Part shown: positions 1 through 8,131 of the stretch, in pieces
How the letters are laid out: every line of letters starts with the position of its first letter
How positions within the stretch are numbered: position 1 is the stretch's first letter
Assembly (NCBI GenBank): GCA_965214125.1
Contig: CBDCBA010000034.1
Span: 62,001 to 126,000, forward strand
Reading direction: 5' to 3'
DNA from: CBDCBA01 sp965214125
GTDB lineage: Bacteria > Planctomycetota > Phycisphaerae > Tepidisphaerales > Tepidisphaeraceae
Length of the DNA: 64,000 nt
Translations under genes and position numbers: made by a program
Notes under the pieces: model-generated
The model's input: the letters and a program-made list of their open reading frames with translations, nothing else
What the model was told of the DNA's origin: nothing
Databases searched by the model: none

Positions 1-1
1 C

Positions 2-961
2 TCCGCCCGCGATTTGGGCGGGCCGACGTTCGGGCTCAAGCGGGCGATCGACGAGGGGCACATCGCCGGGCCGCGGATCTGGCCGTGCGGCGCGACGATC
101 TCGCAGACCTCCGGCCACGGCGACTTCCGCACCGTTCATGACCTGCCCAGGGCGACGAACGACCCGCGTCATTACACGGAGGAGCTCGGCTTCACCGCCA
201 TCGCCGACGGCCGCGACGAGGTGCTGCGGAGCGCGCGGGAGCAGTTGATGCGCGGCGCGAGCCAGATCAAGATCATGGCCGGCGGCGGCGTGGCGAGCGA
301 CAACGACCCGCTGGACGTCACGCAGTTCACGCCCGACGAGCTCCGCGCCGCCGTCGAGGCGGCCGAGGCGTGGGGCACGTACGTGACGGTCCACGCCTAC
401 ACGCCGCAGGCGGTCAACGCGGCGCTCGACGCGGGCGTGCGCTGCATCGACCACGGGCAACTCCTCGACGAGGCGACGGTGCAGCGGATGGCCGAGGAGG
501 GCATCTGGTGGTCGATGCAGCCGTTCCTCGACGACGAGGATGCGATCCCGTTCCCCGAGGGCTCGGAGAACCGGGCCAAGCAGTTGCGGGTGACGGAAGG
601 CACCGATCGCGCCTACGAGCTGGCCAAGAAGCACGGCGTCAAGTTGGCCTGGGGCACGGACACGCTCTTCGACGCCAAGCTCGCCACGCGGCAGGCGGCG
701 CAACTTGCGAAGATGACCCGCTGGTTCACGCCCGCCGAGGTGCTGAAGATGGCGACGGCCGACAACGCCGAGCTGCTGGCGATGTCCGGCGAGCGCAGCC
801 CGTACGACGGCAAGCTTGGCGTCGTGGAGGAAGGCGCGCTGGCCGATTTGCTGCTGATCGACGGCGACCCGGTCGAGAACATCGACCTCATCGCCGACCC
901 GAGCAACCTGCTCGTCATCATGAAGGACGGCCACGTCTACAAGGACACGCTGGCCCGCTGA
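2..961 (+). CDS. Amidohydrolase, imidazolonepropionase-like (5' end outside window)
   Basis: Metal-dependent hydrolase of the amidohydrolase superfamily, probably acting on cyclic amides or dipeptides; the substrate cannot be told from sequence. The reading frame is open to the left edge and begins with a typical internal SARDLGG strand, so the N-terminal HxH strand lies upstream of the window. Counting from the TTG at position 14, likely metal ligands are His127 (VHAY), His147 (IDHG), Asp216 (GTDT) and a possible carbamylated Lys86 (QIKIM). The C-terminal part has the usual beta-sandwich return (GALADLLLIDGDP). A perfect 30-bp inverted repeat follows the stop codon. Family assignment is firm; the specific reaction is not. 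Confidence 0.85.
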   Translation, partial: SARDLGGPTFGLKRAIDEGHIAGPRIWPCGATISQTSGHGDFRTVHDLPRATNDPRHYTEELGFTAIADGRDEVLRSAREQLMRGASQIKIMAGGGVASDNDPLDVTQFTPDELRAAVEAAEAWGTYVTVHAYTPQAVNAALDAGVRCIDHGQLLDEATVQRMAEEGIWWSMQPFLDDEDAIPFPEGSENRAKQLRVTEGTDRAYELAKKHGVKLAWGTDTLFDAKLATRQAAQLAKMTRWFTPAEVLKMATADNAELLAMSGERSPYDGKLGVVEEGALADLLLIDGDPVENIDLIADPSNLLVIMKDGHVYKDTLAR

Positions 962-983
962 CCTTCAAGTGCCGTGTCGGAAC

Positions 984-1072
984 CCGTAGCAGAGGCTTCC
1001 AGCCTCTGCCCGACCCTCGGTCGACGCGCTCGTTCATGCTTTTCGGGCAGAGGCTGGAAGCCTCTGCTACGG
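984..1072. repeat. Nested palindromic inverted repeat, family A
   Basis: Two perfect 30-bp arms (984-1013 and 1043-1072) are separated by a 29-bp loop. Each arm contains its own palindrome, with half GCAGAGGCT, a TCC spacer, then AGCCTCTGC, plus an asymmetric tail. The element lies between two co-directional genes and has no T-run after the stem, so it is not a canonical intrinsic terminator. The layout resembles REP/BIME units. Confidence 0.9.
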
Positions 1073-1113
1073 CAAGCCCACCCTACTTGATCTGCTTGAG
1101 AACACCTCTCGCC

Positions 1114-2025
1114 ATGATGTCATCCCGTGCCGCTTCTTCTGCCGTCCTGTTCGGCCTCTACGCGACGCTCCTCGCCGCCGCGCCCGTCGCGGCGCAGGTC
1201 GACGCGGAGGCGGGCGAGCCGCCGGAAGTTTCAACTCCCACCCCCGCCCCCGCCGGCGACGCCGACGATTTGGCCCAGAAGCTGGCCAACCCCGTCTCGA
1301 ACCTCATCAGCGTCCCGCTGCAGAGCAACTTCGACTTCGACGCCGGCGGCGACGAGGACGGCTTCCGCTACACCCTCAACGTCCAGCCGGTCATCCCCAT
1401 CAGCCTCGGCGACGACTGGAACCTCATCACCCGCACGATCGTGCCCTTCATCGGGCAAAATGACTCGTTCAGCGCGCTCACCAGCGACGACGAGTTCGGC
1501 ATCGGCGACGTGGTGGCGTCCGGCTTCTTCTCGCCCAAGCAATCGACGCCCCTGACCGACACCGCCAGCCTCACCTGGGGCGTTGGACCCGTCGTCTACC
1601 TCCCGACCGCCACCGAGGACGTGCTGGGCACCGATCAGTTCGGCATCGGCCCGACCGGCGTCGCGCTCATCATCGACGGCCCGTGGACCTACGGCGGCCT
1701 GGCGAACCACATCTGGTCGGTCGGCGAGACCGACGACTTCGATTCGTTCATCGTCGACCGCCCCGAGATCAACGCGACCCTGCTCCAGCCGTTCGTCAGC
1801 TACTCCCCCGGCGACGGCTGGACGTTCAGCGCACAAATCGAGGCGACGTTCGACTGGGAGGCCGAGGAGTGGTACGTCCCGATCGGCGTGGCCGCGTCCA
1901 AGGTCCTCAACGTCGGCGGCCAGACGCTGAGCCTCAGCGCCGGCCCCCGCGTCTTCGCGATCGCGCCCGACACCGCCCCCGAGTGGGGCCTGCGGTTCGG
2001 CGTCACGTTCATTTTTCCGCAGTAG
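1114..2025 (+). CDS. Outer-membrane transporter-like beta-barrel protein
   Basis: Secreted 303-residue protein. The ATG at 1114 gives a clean signal peptide (about residues 1-27, ending PVAAQ) and is preferred over the upstream open frame, which runs through the palindrome. The mature part begins with a Pro/Ala-rich linker. After that come alternating beta-strand segments such as the NLISVPLQ stretch near residue 65, and the protein ends in an aromatic-rich strand terminating in FPQ, as barrel proteins often do. The pattern matches the neuromedin U/phenol-degradation MetA-like outer-membrane family often annotated as transporter. The transported substrate is unknown. No operon partner is evident. 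Confidence 0.7.
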   Translation: MMSSRAASSAVLFGLYATLLAAAPVAAQVDAEAGEPPEVSTPTPAPAGDADDLAQKLANPVSNLISVPLQSNFDFDAGGDEDGFRYTLNVQPVIPISLGDDWNLITRTIVPFIGQNDSFSALTSDDEFGIGDVVASGFFSPKQSTPLTDTASLTWGVGPVVYLPTATEDVLGTDQFGIGPTGVALIIDGPWTYGGLANHIWSVGETDDFDSFIVDRPEINATLLQPFVSYSPGDGWTFSAQIEATFDWEAEEWYVPIGVAASKVLNVGGQTLSLSAGPRVFAIAPDTAPEWGLRFGVTFIFPQ

Positions 2026-2049
2026 ATGGATACGACCGGACGGATGGTT

Positions 2050-2610
2050 TCACCCTTCGCCCGCCGCCGCGGCCGTGCCGAACTGGGCGGGCAGGCGATC
2101 GATCAATTCTCGCACCGCACGTCGCGTCGCCTTTGCGCCGGTGCGTGGAAAAACACGATCCTGGATTTCTCCCGCCCAGACGAGCGTTTGCGTCTCCGCG
2201 TCGAACAGCTCGATCGCGAGGGTGCCGTTCTCATAGGTGTAGGTGTCCGGGCGGTTGCCAAAGCTCTGACCGGGGTAGGAGAAAACGGCGTACGGCTTTT
2301 CCAACGTCTCGACGCCAACCACCGCCCGCGCCAGGAGGTCCGCCCGCTCGGGATCGACCCGCACGAGTCCCCGTGCCGCGAGCGCTTCCTCGGCCGTCTC
2401 GCTGATCCAACGCCCGACATCGTCGGGCAGGCTGCCACGGGTTTTCAAAGCGCTGCTGTCGCTCGCCCAGCCGACCGTCTGGTAACGGGCGGGCGCGAAG
2501 CTTTCCGCAGCGAAAATATCGACCTCTGCCGTCGGAGCGAAGCACCCGCCCGACGCGGTGGAGAGCAGGAACAACAGGACGCATGGCAGGAGGGAAGGTC
2601 GCACGGTCAC
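2050..2610 (-). CDS. DUF4136-type lipoprotein
   Basis: Predicted lipoprotein of 186 residues. A hydrophobic signal segment ends at Cys23 in an SGGC lipobox-like site. The mature domain matches the DUF4136 layout: an early DFSxYxTVxW-like segment (here ARYQTVGWASD), a central helix (TAEEALAARGL) followed by ADLLARAVVG, then a late IELFDAETQTLVWAGE segment and a C-terminal helix with RLPAQF. Proteins of this family sit in the cell envelope and have no known activity. The gene is convergent with the upstream barrel-protein gene, with only 24 bp between stops. Confidence 0.75.
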   Translation of the reverse strand: MTVRPSLLPCVLLFLLSTASGGCFAPTAEVDIFAAESFAPARYQTVGWASDSSALKTRGSLPDDVGRWISETAEEALAARGLVRVDPERADLLARAVVGVETLEKPYAVFSYPGQSFGNRPDTYTYENGTLAIELFDAETQTLVWAGEIQDRVFPRTGAKATRRAVRELIDRLPAQFGTAAAAGEG

Positions 2611-2980
2611 GAATTATTGACGACGTACCGTTGCGGTTCCTGCATTCGTGGAAAAACAGCGGAGAAGCGGGGACAGGCGAAGAAACGGGGACATCATTGA
2701 CTGACTACCACCCGTCACCGTCCCGCCGATGACGGGGCCGACGAGGGTGGCGTGTTCGGCGATAGCGCCGGTGTCGTAGCCGGTGACGCGTGGGGGGTCA
2801 TTCGGCGCGGCGGCGGACGATTATGCAGGCTTCGTTGCCGAGCAGTCGGAACAGGAAGCGGTGGTTGGGTTTCCCGCGTCTTCACCTTCTTCTACCCGGT
2901 TCCGTCCTCGTTTTAATCTCTTGGCCAATCGGGCCCCGACATCCAGCCACTGCGGTTGCTATCGTCCGAACGTGAACCTG
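2611..2980. other. Intergenic region with ilvD relic and GGGGACA motifs
   Basis: No complete gene is visible. At 2666-2693 two GGGGACA motifs occur as AGCGGGGACAGGC and AACGGGGACA, a pattern I have seen beside REP-type transposons. The ilvD-like relic occupies 2711-2820. The remaining 160 bp before the oxidoreductase gene shows nothing I can assign. Confidence 0.5.
2711..2820 (-). pseudogene. Relic of the 3' end of ilvD
   Basis: About 110 bp that match the 3' terminus of the intact ilvD gene (4490-4598) with one indel and scattered substitutions. On the minus strand it still reads VTGYDTGAIAEHATLVGP, against VTGYDTGAIAKYAALVGP in the intact gene. No other part of ilvD is present here, and the homologous block stops abruptly at both ends. 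It is a dead duplicate fragment separated from ilvD by the oxidoreductase and cupin genes. Confidence 0.88.
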
Positions 2981-4093
2981 ATGTTGGATATTGCCGGCAG
3001 ACGGATTGAATCGACGTCGTCGGGCAAGTTGCGAATCGGGCTCATCGGTTGCGGGTCGCACGCGTTTCGCAACGTGCACCCGACTTTGCAGTTCTTGCCG
3101 GTGGAGGTGGTCGGTGCCTGTGATTTGGACGGCGACAAGGCAGCCTTGTTCGCGCGGCAGTTCGGCGCGGCAGACTCATTTACGGATCATCGGCGGCTGC
3201 TGGAGTGCGACGTCGACGCGGTGTTGATCGTGACCAACTACGACGAGCGTGGCCGGCCGCGTTATCCGGCGCTCGCCGCTGACGCGTTGCGGGCCGGTAA
3301 GCACGTGTGGATGGAAAAGCCGCCGGCGGCCACGGTCGCCGAACTCGACGCGCTGCAAGAGCACGCGGGCGACCGGGTCGTCCGCGTCGGCTTCAAGAAG
3401 ATGTTCGCCCCGGCGAACGTCAAAGCGCGGTCGCTGATGGATGCCGACGACTTCGGCCGGCCGATGCTCGCGACGTTGCAGTATCCGACGTTCATCCCGG
3501 CCGTTGAAGACTTCGGGCGGTACGCCGCGGGGAACTACTTGAATTCCGTCGTCGGGTTCCTCGATCACCTGTGCCACCCGGTGTCACTGCTCGTGTCGCT
3601 GTTCGGACGGCCGGCGACGCTGGTTTATCAGCGTTCGGCGAGCGGGGCGGGCTCGGCAGTCTTCACCTTCGTGAGCGGGCTAATCGCGACGCTACAGCTC
3701 ACGCACGGCGCCCCCGCCAACGGCGGGATGGAGCGGACCCACATCGTCTCCGACCGCGGCCGGGCGATCACCGTCGAGAACAACACGCACGTCACCTACG
3801 GTCGCGACCCGCCGACGCCGGCGGGCCAGGGCTACGGCACGACGCCGAGCTACTTCACGGGCGAGCCGGGCGAGGTGTCGAGCGTCTGGACGCCTGAGTT
3901 CTCGCTGGGTCAGCTCTACAACAAGGCGCTGTTCCTCCTGGGCTACTACGGCGAGCTCGACGCCTTCGTCTCCGCCTGTGCCGGCCGACCCGCGTCGCCG
4001 CGCGGCACGCTCGCCGACGCCCGCGTCATCACCGGCATCTTCGAGGCCTTCGCCGAGGGCCCAGGCCGCGTCATCCCCCTGGACCACCTATGA
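2981..4093 (+). CDS. Gfo/Idh/MocA family oxidoreductase
   Basis: NAD(P)-dependent dehydrogenase of 370 residues, likely acting on a sugar or inositol-type substrate. A Rossmann motif RIGLIGCGSHA lies near residue 17, and the family EKPPA motif sits near residue 110 (MEKPPAATV). The C-terminal half is the alpha/beta domain typical of GFO_IDH_MocA_C. ATG 2981 is chosen because it sits just before the Rossmann fold; a GTG at 2972 in frame is possible. The stop overlaps the start of the cupin gene by four bases (ATGA), so the two are probably translationally coupled and may act on related sugar intermediates. Confidence 0.85.
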   Translation: MLDIAGRRIESTSSGKLRIGLIGCGSHAFRNVHPTLQFLPVEVVGACDLDGDKAALFARQFGAADSFTDHRRLLECDVDAVLIVTNYDERGRPRYPALAADALRAGKHVWMEKPPAATVAELDALQEHAGDRVVRVGFKKMFAPANVKARSLMDADDFGRPMLATLQYPTFIPAVEDFGRYAAGNYLNSVVGFLDHLCHPVSLLVSLFGRPATLVYQRSASGAGSAVFTFVSGLIATLQLTHGAPANGGMERTHIVSDRGRAITVENNTHVTYGRDPPTPAGQGYGTTPSYFTGEPGEVSSVWTPEFSLGQLYNKALFLLGYYGELDAFVSACAGRPASPRGTLADARVITGIFEAFAEGPGRVIPLDHL

Positions 4094-4446
4094 CCCCGAT
4101 CCGCACAAGCGACCAGACCGAGGCCGACCGCGACACGTTCGAGTGGGGACACCTGCGATGGTTCGCGAGCCGGGCGATCAGCGACACCGACACCACGGTC
4201 GGCCGCTGCGTCATCCACCCCGGCCACCAGAACCCACTGCACCGACACCCCAACTGCGACGAGGTGCTGTATGTACTTTCGGGGCGAATCGAGCATGTCC
4301 TCGGCGACGCCCGCCTGCCGATGCAGGTCGGCGACAGCATCACGATCCCGGCCGGCATCGCCCACTGCGCCATCAACGTCGGCGACTCGGACGCCGACCT
4401 CCTCATTGTCTTCACCAGCGGCGAGCGAGACTTTGAGCTGGCATAG
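4090..4446 (+). CDS. Small cupin-domain protein
   Basis: Single-domain cupin of 118 residues. Cupin motif 1 is seen as HPGHQNPLHRHPNCDEVLYVLSG, with conserved His and Glu ligands, and motif 2 as PAGIAHCAINVG. Cupins of this size bind a metal and may be sugar isomerases, dioxygenases or binding proteins; sequence alone does not decide. The overlap with the oxidoreductase upstream suggests one transcript and a shared sugar-related role. It is convergent with ilvD, with stops 33 bp apart. Confidence 0.8.
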   Translation: MTPIRTSDQTEADRDTFEWGHLRWFASRAISDTDTTVGRCVIHPGHQNPLHRHPNCDEVLYVLSGRIEHVLGDARLPMQVGDSITIPAGIAHCAINVGDSDADLLIVFTSGERDFELA

Positions 4447-4479
4447 TCTGCGCAGGCGAGGCAACGGGATCACCAACCC

Positions 4480-6162
<1,683 letters not shown>

Positions 6163-6181
6163 GTCCGGTAGACTATCGAAG

Positions 6182-6634
6182 ATGAGACGCTTTGCGATGA
6201 CGCACGTGCTGTTCTTCGCCTCGCTCATAATCGGGTGTCTGGCCGAACCGCGTCCGGAGCGGAACGAAACGTTGATCCTCGACAACGAGTACGGGTTGAT
6301 CCGCGACGCCACGATCTCCGTGGGCGGGTGGCGACACACGAATGGAAGCCCATCATTGCAAACCACGCACATGGTGGACATCGTCCCGCCCGAGGCGCGT
6401 GAGCTTGAAGTCACGTGGACAGATCAGAGGACGGGGCAGCGCATTCGACGATCAGCGCCAATTCAAAACTGGGAAGGATCGACAGAGCCCGACGATGAGC
6501 TTCATGTGGTTTTGACGATCAGCAAAGACACCAACGTGTCGGCATTCCGCGAGACGGGTTCTGAATGGGCCCGGCGCCGACGTGAGGCAGCGGTTTTTGC
6601 TCAGGAAGAGTTGCAAAAGCTGATGGAGCCGTAA
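6182..6634 (+). CDS. Small predicted lipoprotein, unknown function
   Basis: Protein of 150 residues starting at ATG 6182. A hydrophobic segment (VLFFASLIIGC) ends in a cysteine at about residue 19, a plausible lipobox. The rest is polar with no family I recognise: a WRHTNGS segment, a VDIVPPEARELEVTWTDQ strand-like region and a charged C-terminal helix. It is divergent from ilvD with only 19 bp between start codons, so the two promoters overlap each other's coding sequence. Confidence 0.6.
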   Translation: MRRFAMTHVLFFASLIIGCLAEPRPERNETLILDNEYGLIRDATISVGGWRHTNGSPSLQTTHMVDIVPPEARELEVTWTDQRTGQRIRRSAPIQNWEGSTEPDDELHVVLTISKDTNVSAFRETGSEWARRRREAAVFAQEELQKLMEP

Positions 6635-6691
6635 GTGGGTTCGGCGTCTGGTCGCTAGGCGCGGCAGAGGGTGCGCTTTCTGAATCTTATT

Positions 6692-6771
6692 AGAATTGCC
6701 GCATTACCGAGACGATCACGCTCGAAGGCGAGGCGGCGGCCGGGCTGCGGGAGGCGGCGCGGCGGGCCAGG
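6692..6771 (+). pseudogene. Relic of the vapB-like antitoxin 5' end
   Basis: This block repeats the promoter, start region and first about 20 codons of the intact antitoxin gene (6870-6949). Both share TAGAAT, then CCGCAT, then GAGACGATCACGCT, and end GAGGCGGCGCGGCGGGC. In the relic the ATG has become ATT and the coding part ends after the homologous block, so it cannot make protein. It is directly followed by a relic of the sequence that lies downstream of the intact toxin. Confidence 0.85.
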
Positions 6772-6785
6772 ATTGCTCAGCCGCC

Positions 6786-6862
6786 CTGCTCCCGCTGGCG
6801 GCGGATGGCGTAGAGCTGGGCGAGTGAGTCGCTGTCCCCACTGCGGCGGATGTCCCGCGACG
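6786..6862 (-). pseudogene. Relic of an unknown 3' gene end, copy 1
   Basis: About 75 bp similar to 7633-7710, sharing GGCGGCGGATGGCGTAGAGC. On the minus strand it would read SLAQLYAIRRQREQ before a stop, the end of some coding sequence whose body is missing. It lies immediately after the vapB relic, where the intact module has its own copy after vapC. Confidence 0.65.
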
Positions 6863-6871
6863 GCCTCCGTG

Positions 6872-6877
6872 TAGAAT
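6872..6877 (+). promoter_or_regulatory. Putative -10 box TAGAAT of the antitoxin gene
   Basis: TAGAAT lies six bases before the ATG at 6884, and no Shine-Dalgarno fits in that gap. This spacing implies a leaderless or nearly leaderless mRNA. The same hexamer at the same distance is kept in the decayed copy (6694-6699). Confidence 0.45.
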
Positions 6878-6883
6878 CCCCGC

Positions 6884-7189
6884 ATGGCTGAGACGATCAC
6901 GCTTGAGGGCGAGGCCGCGCGGGCGTTGCGAGAGGCGGCGCGGCGGGCGGGGTTCGCGGACGTGGCGCGTTACGCCGTCTCGCTCGCCCCGCCGCGGCAG
7001 GAGGGGGCGGGCGACGACAAGGATTGCAAGGCGGACGGTGAGTTGACGCGCGGCGAGCGGTTGGTCCTACGGCTGCGGGCGAACAAGCCGCAGCTTACGA
7101 TGACGAGCGACGAGGTGATGGAGATGACCCGCGGCAAAGACTGGAAGTCGGCGGTGCCGTTCGAGGACGACGACGAGGTGCGGCGGTGA
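6884..7189 (+). CDS. Antitoxin of a VapBC-like module
   Basis: Protein of 101 residues that should bind and neutralise the PIN toxin encoded next, and repress the operon. The N-terminal 30 residues (ITLEGEAARALREAARRAGFADVARYAV) look like a short ribbon/helix DNA-binding segment. The acidic C-terminus (VPFEDDDEV) resembles toxin-wrapping tails. The start of the toxin gene overlaps the stop (GTGA), as is usual for these pairs. It is not a textbook AbrB or RHH antitoxin, so the subfamily is uncertain. Confidence 0.7.
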   Translation: MAETITLEGEAARALREAARRAGFADVARYAVSLAPPRQEGAGDDKDCKADGELTRGERLVLRLRANKPQLTMTSDEVMEMTRGKDWKSAVPFEDDDEVRR

Positions 7190-7590
7190 GCAGCCACCTT
7201 CTCGACTCGAACGTGCTGATCGACTTCTTCGATGCGGACGCGCCGGACCATGCCGCATGCGAGCGGATCGTGTCCGACCTCGTCGACCGCGCAGCGGCCG
7301 CGATCAACCCGATCATCTACGCGGAAGTGCTGGCAGGTTTGGCGTCTGAAGACGACTTTGGTGCGGTGTTTGCCGAGGACGATTTGCAGTGGCTCGACCT
7401 GCCGTGGGCCGCGGCGTGGCCGGCGTCCGTCGCTCACCGGCAGTACCGCAGGCGAGGCGGTCAGAAGACGTCGCCGATGCCGGACTTCTACATCGGAGCG
7501 CACGCGGCCGTGCAGGGGCTGACGATCGTGACGCGGGACGCGGCGAGGTACGGGACGTACTTCCCGCAGGTGTCGCTGGTGACGCCTTGA
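7186..7590 (+). CDS. PIN-domain toxin, VapC-like ribonuclease
   Basis: Protein of 134 residues with the four acidic residues expected of a PIN nuclease: Asp7 (LLDSNV), Glu47 (YAEVL), Asp100 (MPDFYIGA) and Asp118 (TRDAARY). Toxins of this family cleave tRNA or rRNA in the cytoplasm using divalent metal. The GTG start at 7186 overlaps the antitoxin stop. The stop codon at 7588-7590 lies inside an 8-bp tandem repeat, so slippage there could alter the C-terminus. Confidence 0.85.
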   Translation: MSSHLLDSNVLIDFFDADAPDHAACERIVSDLVDRAAAAINPIIYAEVLAGLASEDDFGAVFAEDDLQWLDLPWAAAWPASVAHRQYRRRGGQKTSPMPDFYIGAHAAVQGLTIVTRDAARYGTYFPQVSLVTP

Positions 7591-7627
7591 CGCCTTGACG
7601 CCTTGACGCCTTGACGCCTTGACGCCT
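7581..7627. repeat. 8-bp tandem repeat (GACGCCTT)n
   Basis: Five full units of GACGCCTT plus seven bases of a sixth run from 7581 to 7627. The first units encode the last residues and stop of the PIN toxin. Unit number is likely to vary by replication slippage. Confidence 0.95.
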
Positions 7628-7632
7628 ACGCA

Positions 7633-7710
7633 TCTTGCTCCTGCCGGCGGCGGATGGCGTAGAGCTGTTCGAGCGACCGCTGGTCCTTCTGGCGGCGGAT
7701 GTGTTCCTTG
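7633..7710 (-). pseudogene. Relic of an unknown 3' gene end, copy 2
   Basis: Minus-strand frame reads about IRRQKDQRSLEQLYAIRRRQ and then stops. The matching piece at 6786-6862 suggests both are copies of the 3' end of one gene. Nothing upstream of it remains, because the ArsC gene ends at 7718. I do not recognise the parent protein. Confidence 0.6.
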
Positions 7711-7717
7711 ACGCGGA

Positions 7718-8122
7718 TCAGGTCGGACGCCCTTCTCCGGCCGCGAATTGCTTCGCCCACGCCTTGATCTCGTCGCGCACGCGGCGGAACTCGTCAGTCG
7801 CCTGCCCATCGGGGTCGTCGAAGCTGTGGTGAATCGTCCGCTTCGCACCGGGGAAGATGGGGCACGCCTCCTTTGCCGCGTCGCAGACGGTGATGACGGC
7901 GTCGAACGCTTCGTCGCGGTACTGGTCGACGTGGTCGCTCGTGTGGCCGGAGATGTCGATGCCGGCCTCGTTCATGACCTGGATGGCGGTCGGGTGGACG
8001 CCCTTGGGCTGCGTGCCGGCGCTGAAGATCTCGGCGTCGGGCATCGCGCGTTGCAGGAAGCCGTGGGCCATCTGGCTGCGGCAGCGGTTGCCGGTGCAGA
8101 GGACGAGGTAGCGTTTGATCAT
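7718..8122 (-). CDS. arsC: Arsenate reductase, thioredoxin-coupled LMW-PTP type
   Basis: Cytoplasmic reductase converting arsenate to arsenite. The 134-residue protein has the low-molecular-weight phosphatase P-loop CTGNRCRSQ at Cys9 and two further cysteines in VCDAAKEACPIF, the redox triad that separates ArsC from ordinary tyrosine phosphatases. The general acid loop is HHSFDDPDG. It starts nine bases after the GH52 gene stop on the same strand and may be cotranscribed, although the two functions are unrelated. No arsenite exporter or ArsR is visible nearby. Confidence 0.85.
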   Translation of the reverse strand: MIKRYLVLCTGNRCRSQMAHGFLQRAMPDAEIFSAGTQPKGVHPTAIQVMNEAGIDISGHTSDHVDQYRDEAFDAVITVCDAAKEACPIFPGAKRTIHHSFDDPDGQATDEFRRVRDEIKAWAKQFAAGEGRPT

Positions 8123-8131
8123 GGCCGCAGT

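Noticed and set aside
2783..2980. Longer N-terminus for the Gfo/Idh oxidoreductase
   Set aside because: The extra 66 residues overlap the ilvD relic and have no similarity to the family; the Rossmann fold begins just after ATG 2981.
7581..7627. Possible CRISPR-like array
   Set aside because: It is a simple 8-bp tandem repeat with no spacers and no cas genes.
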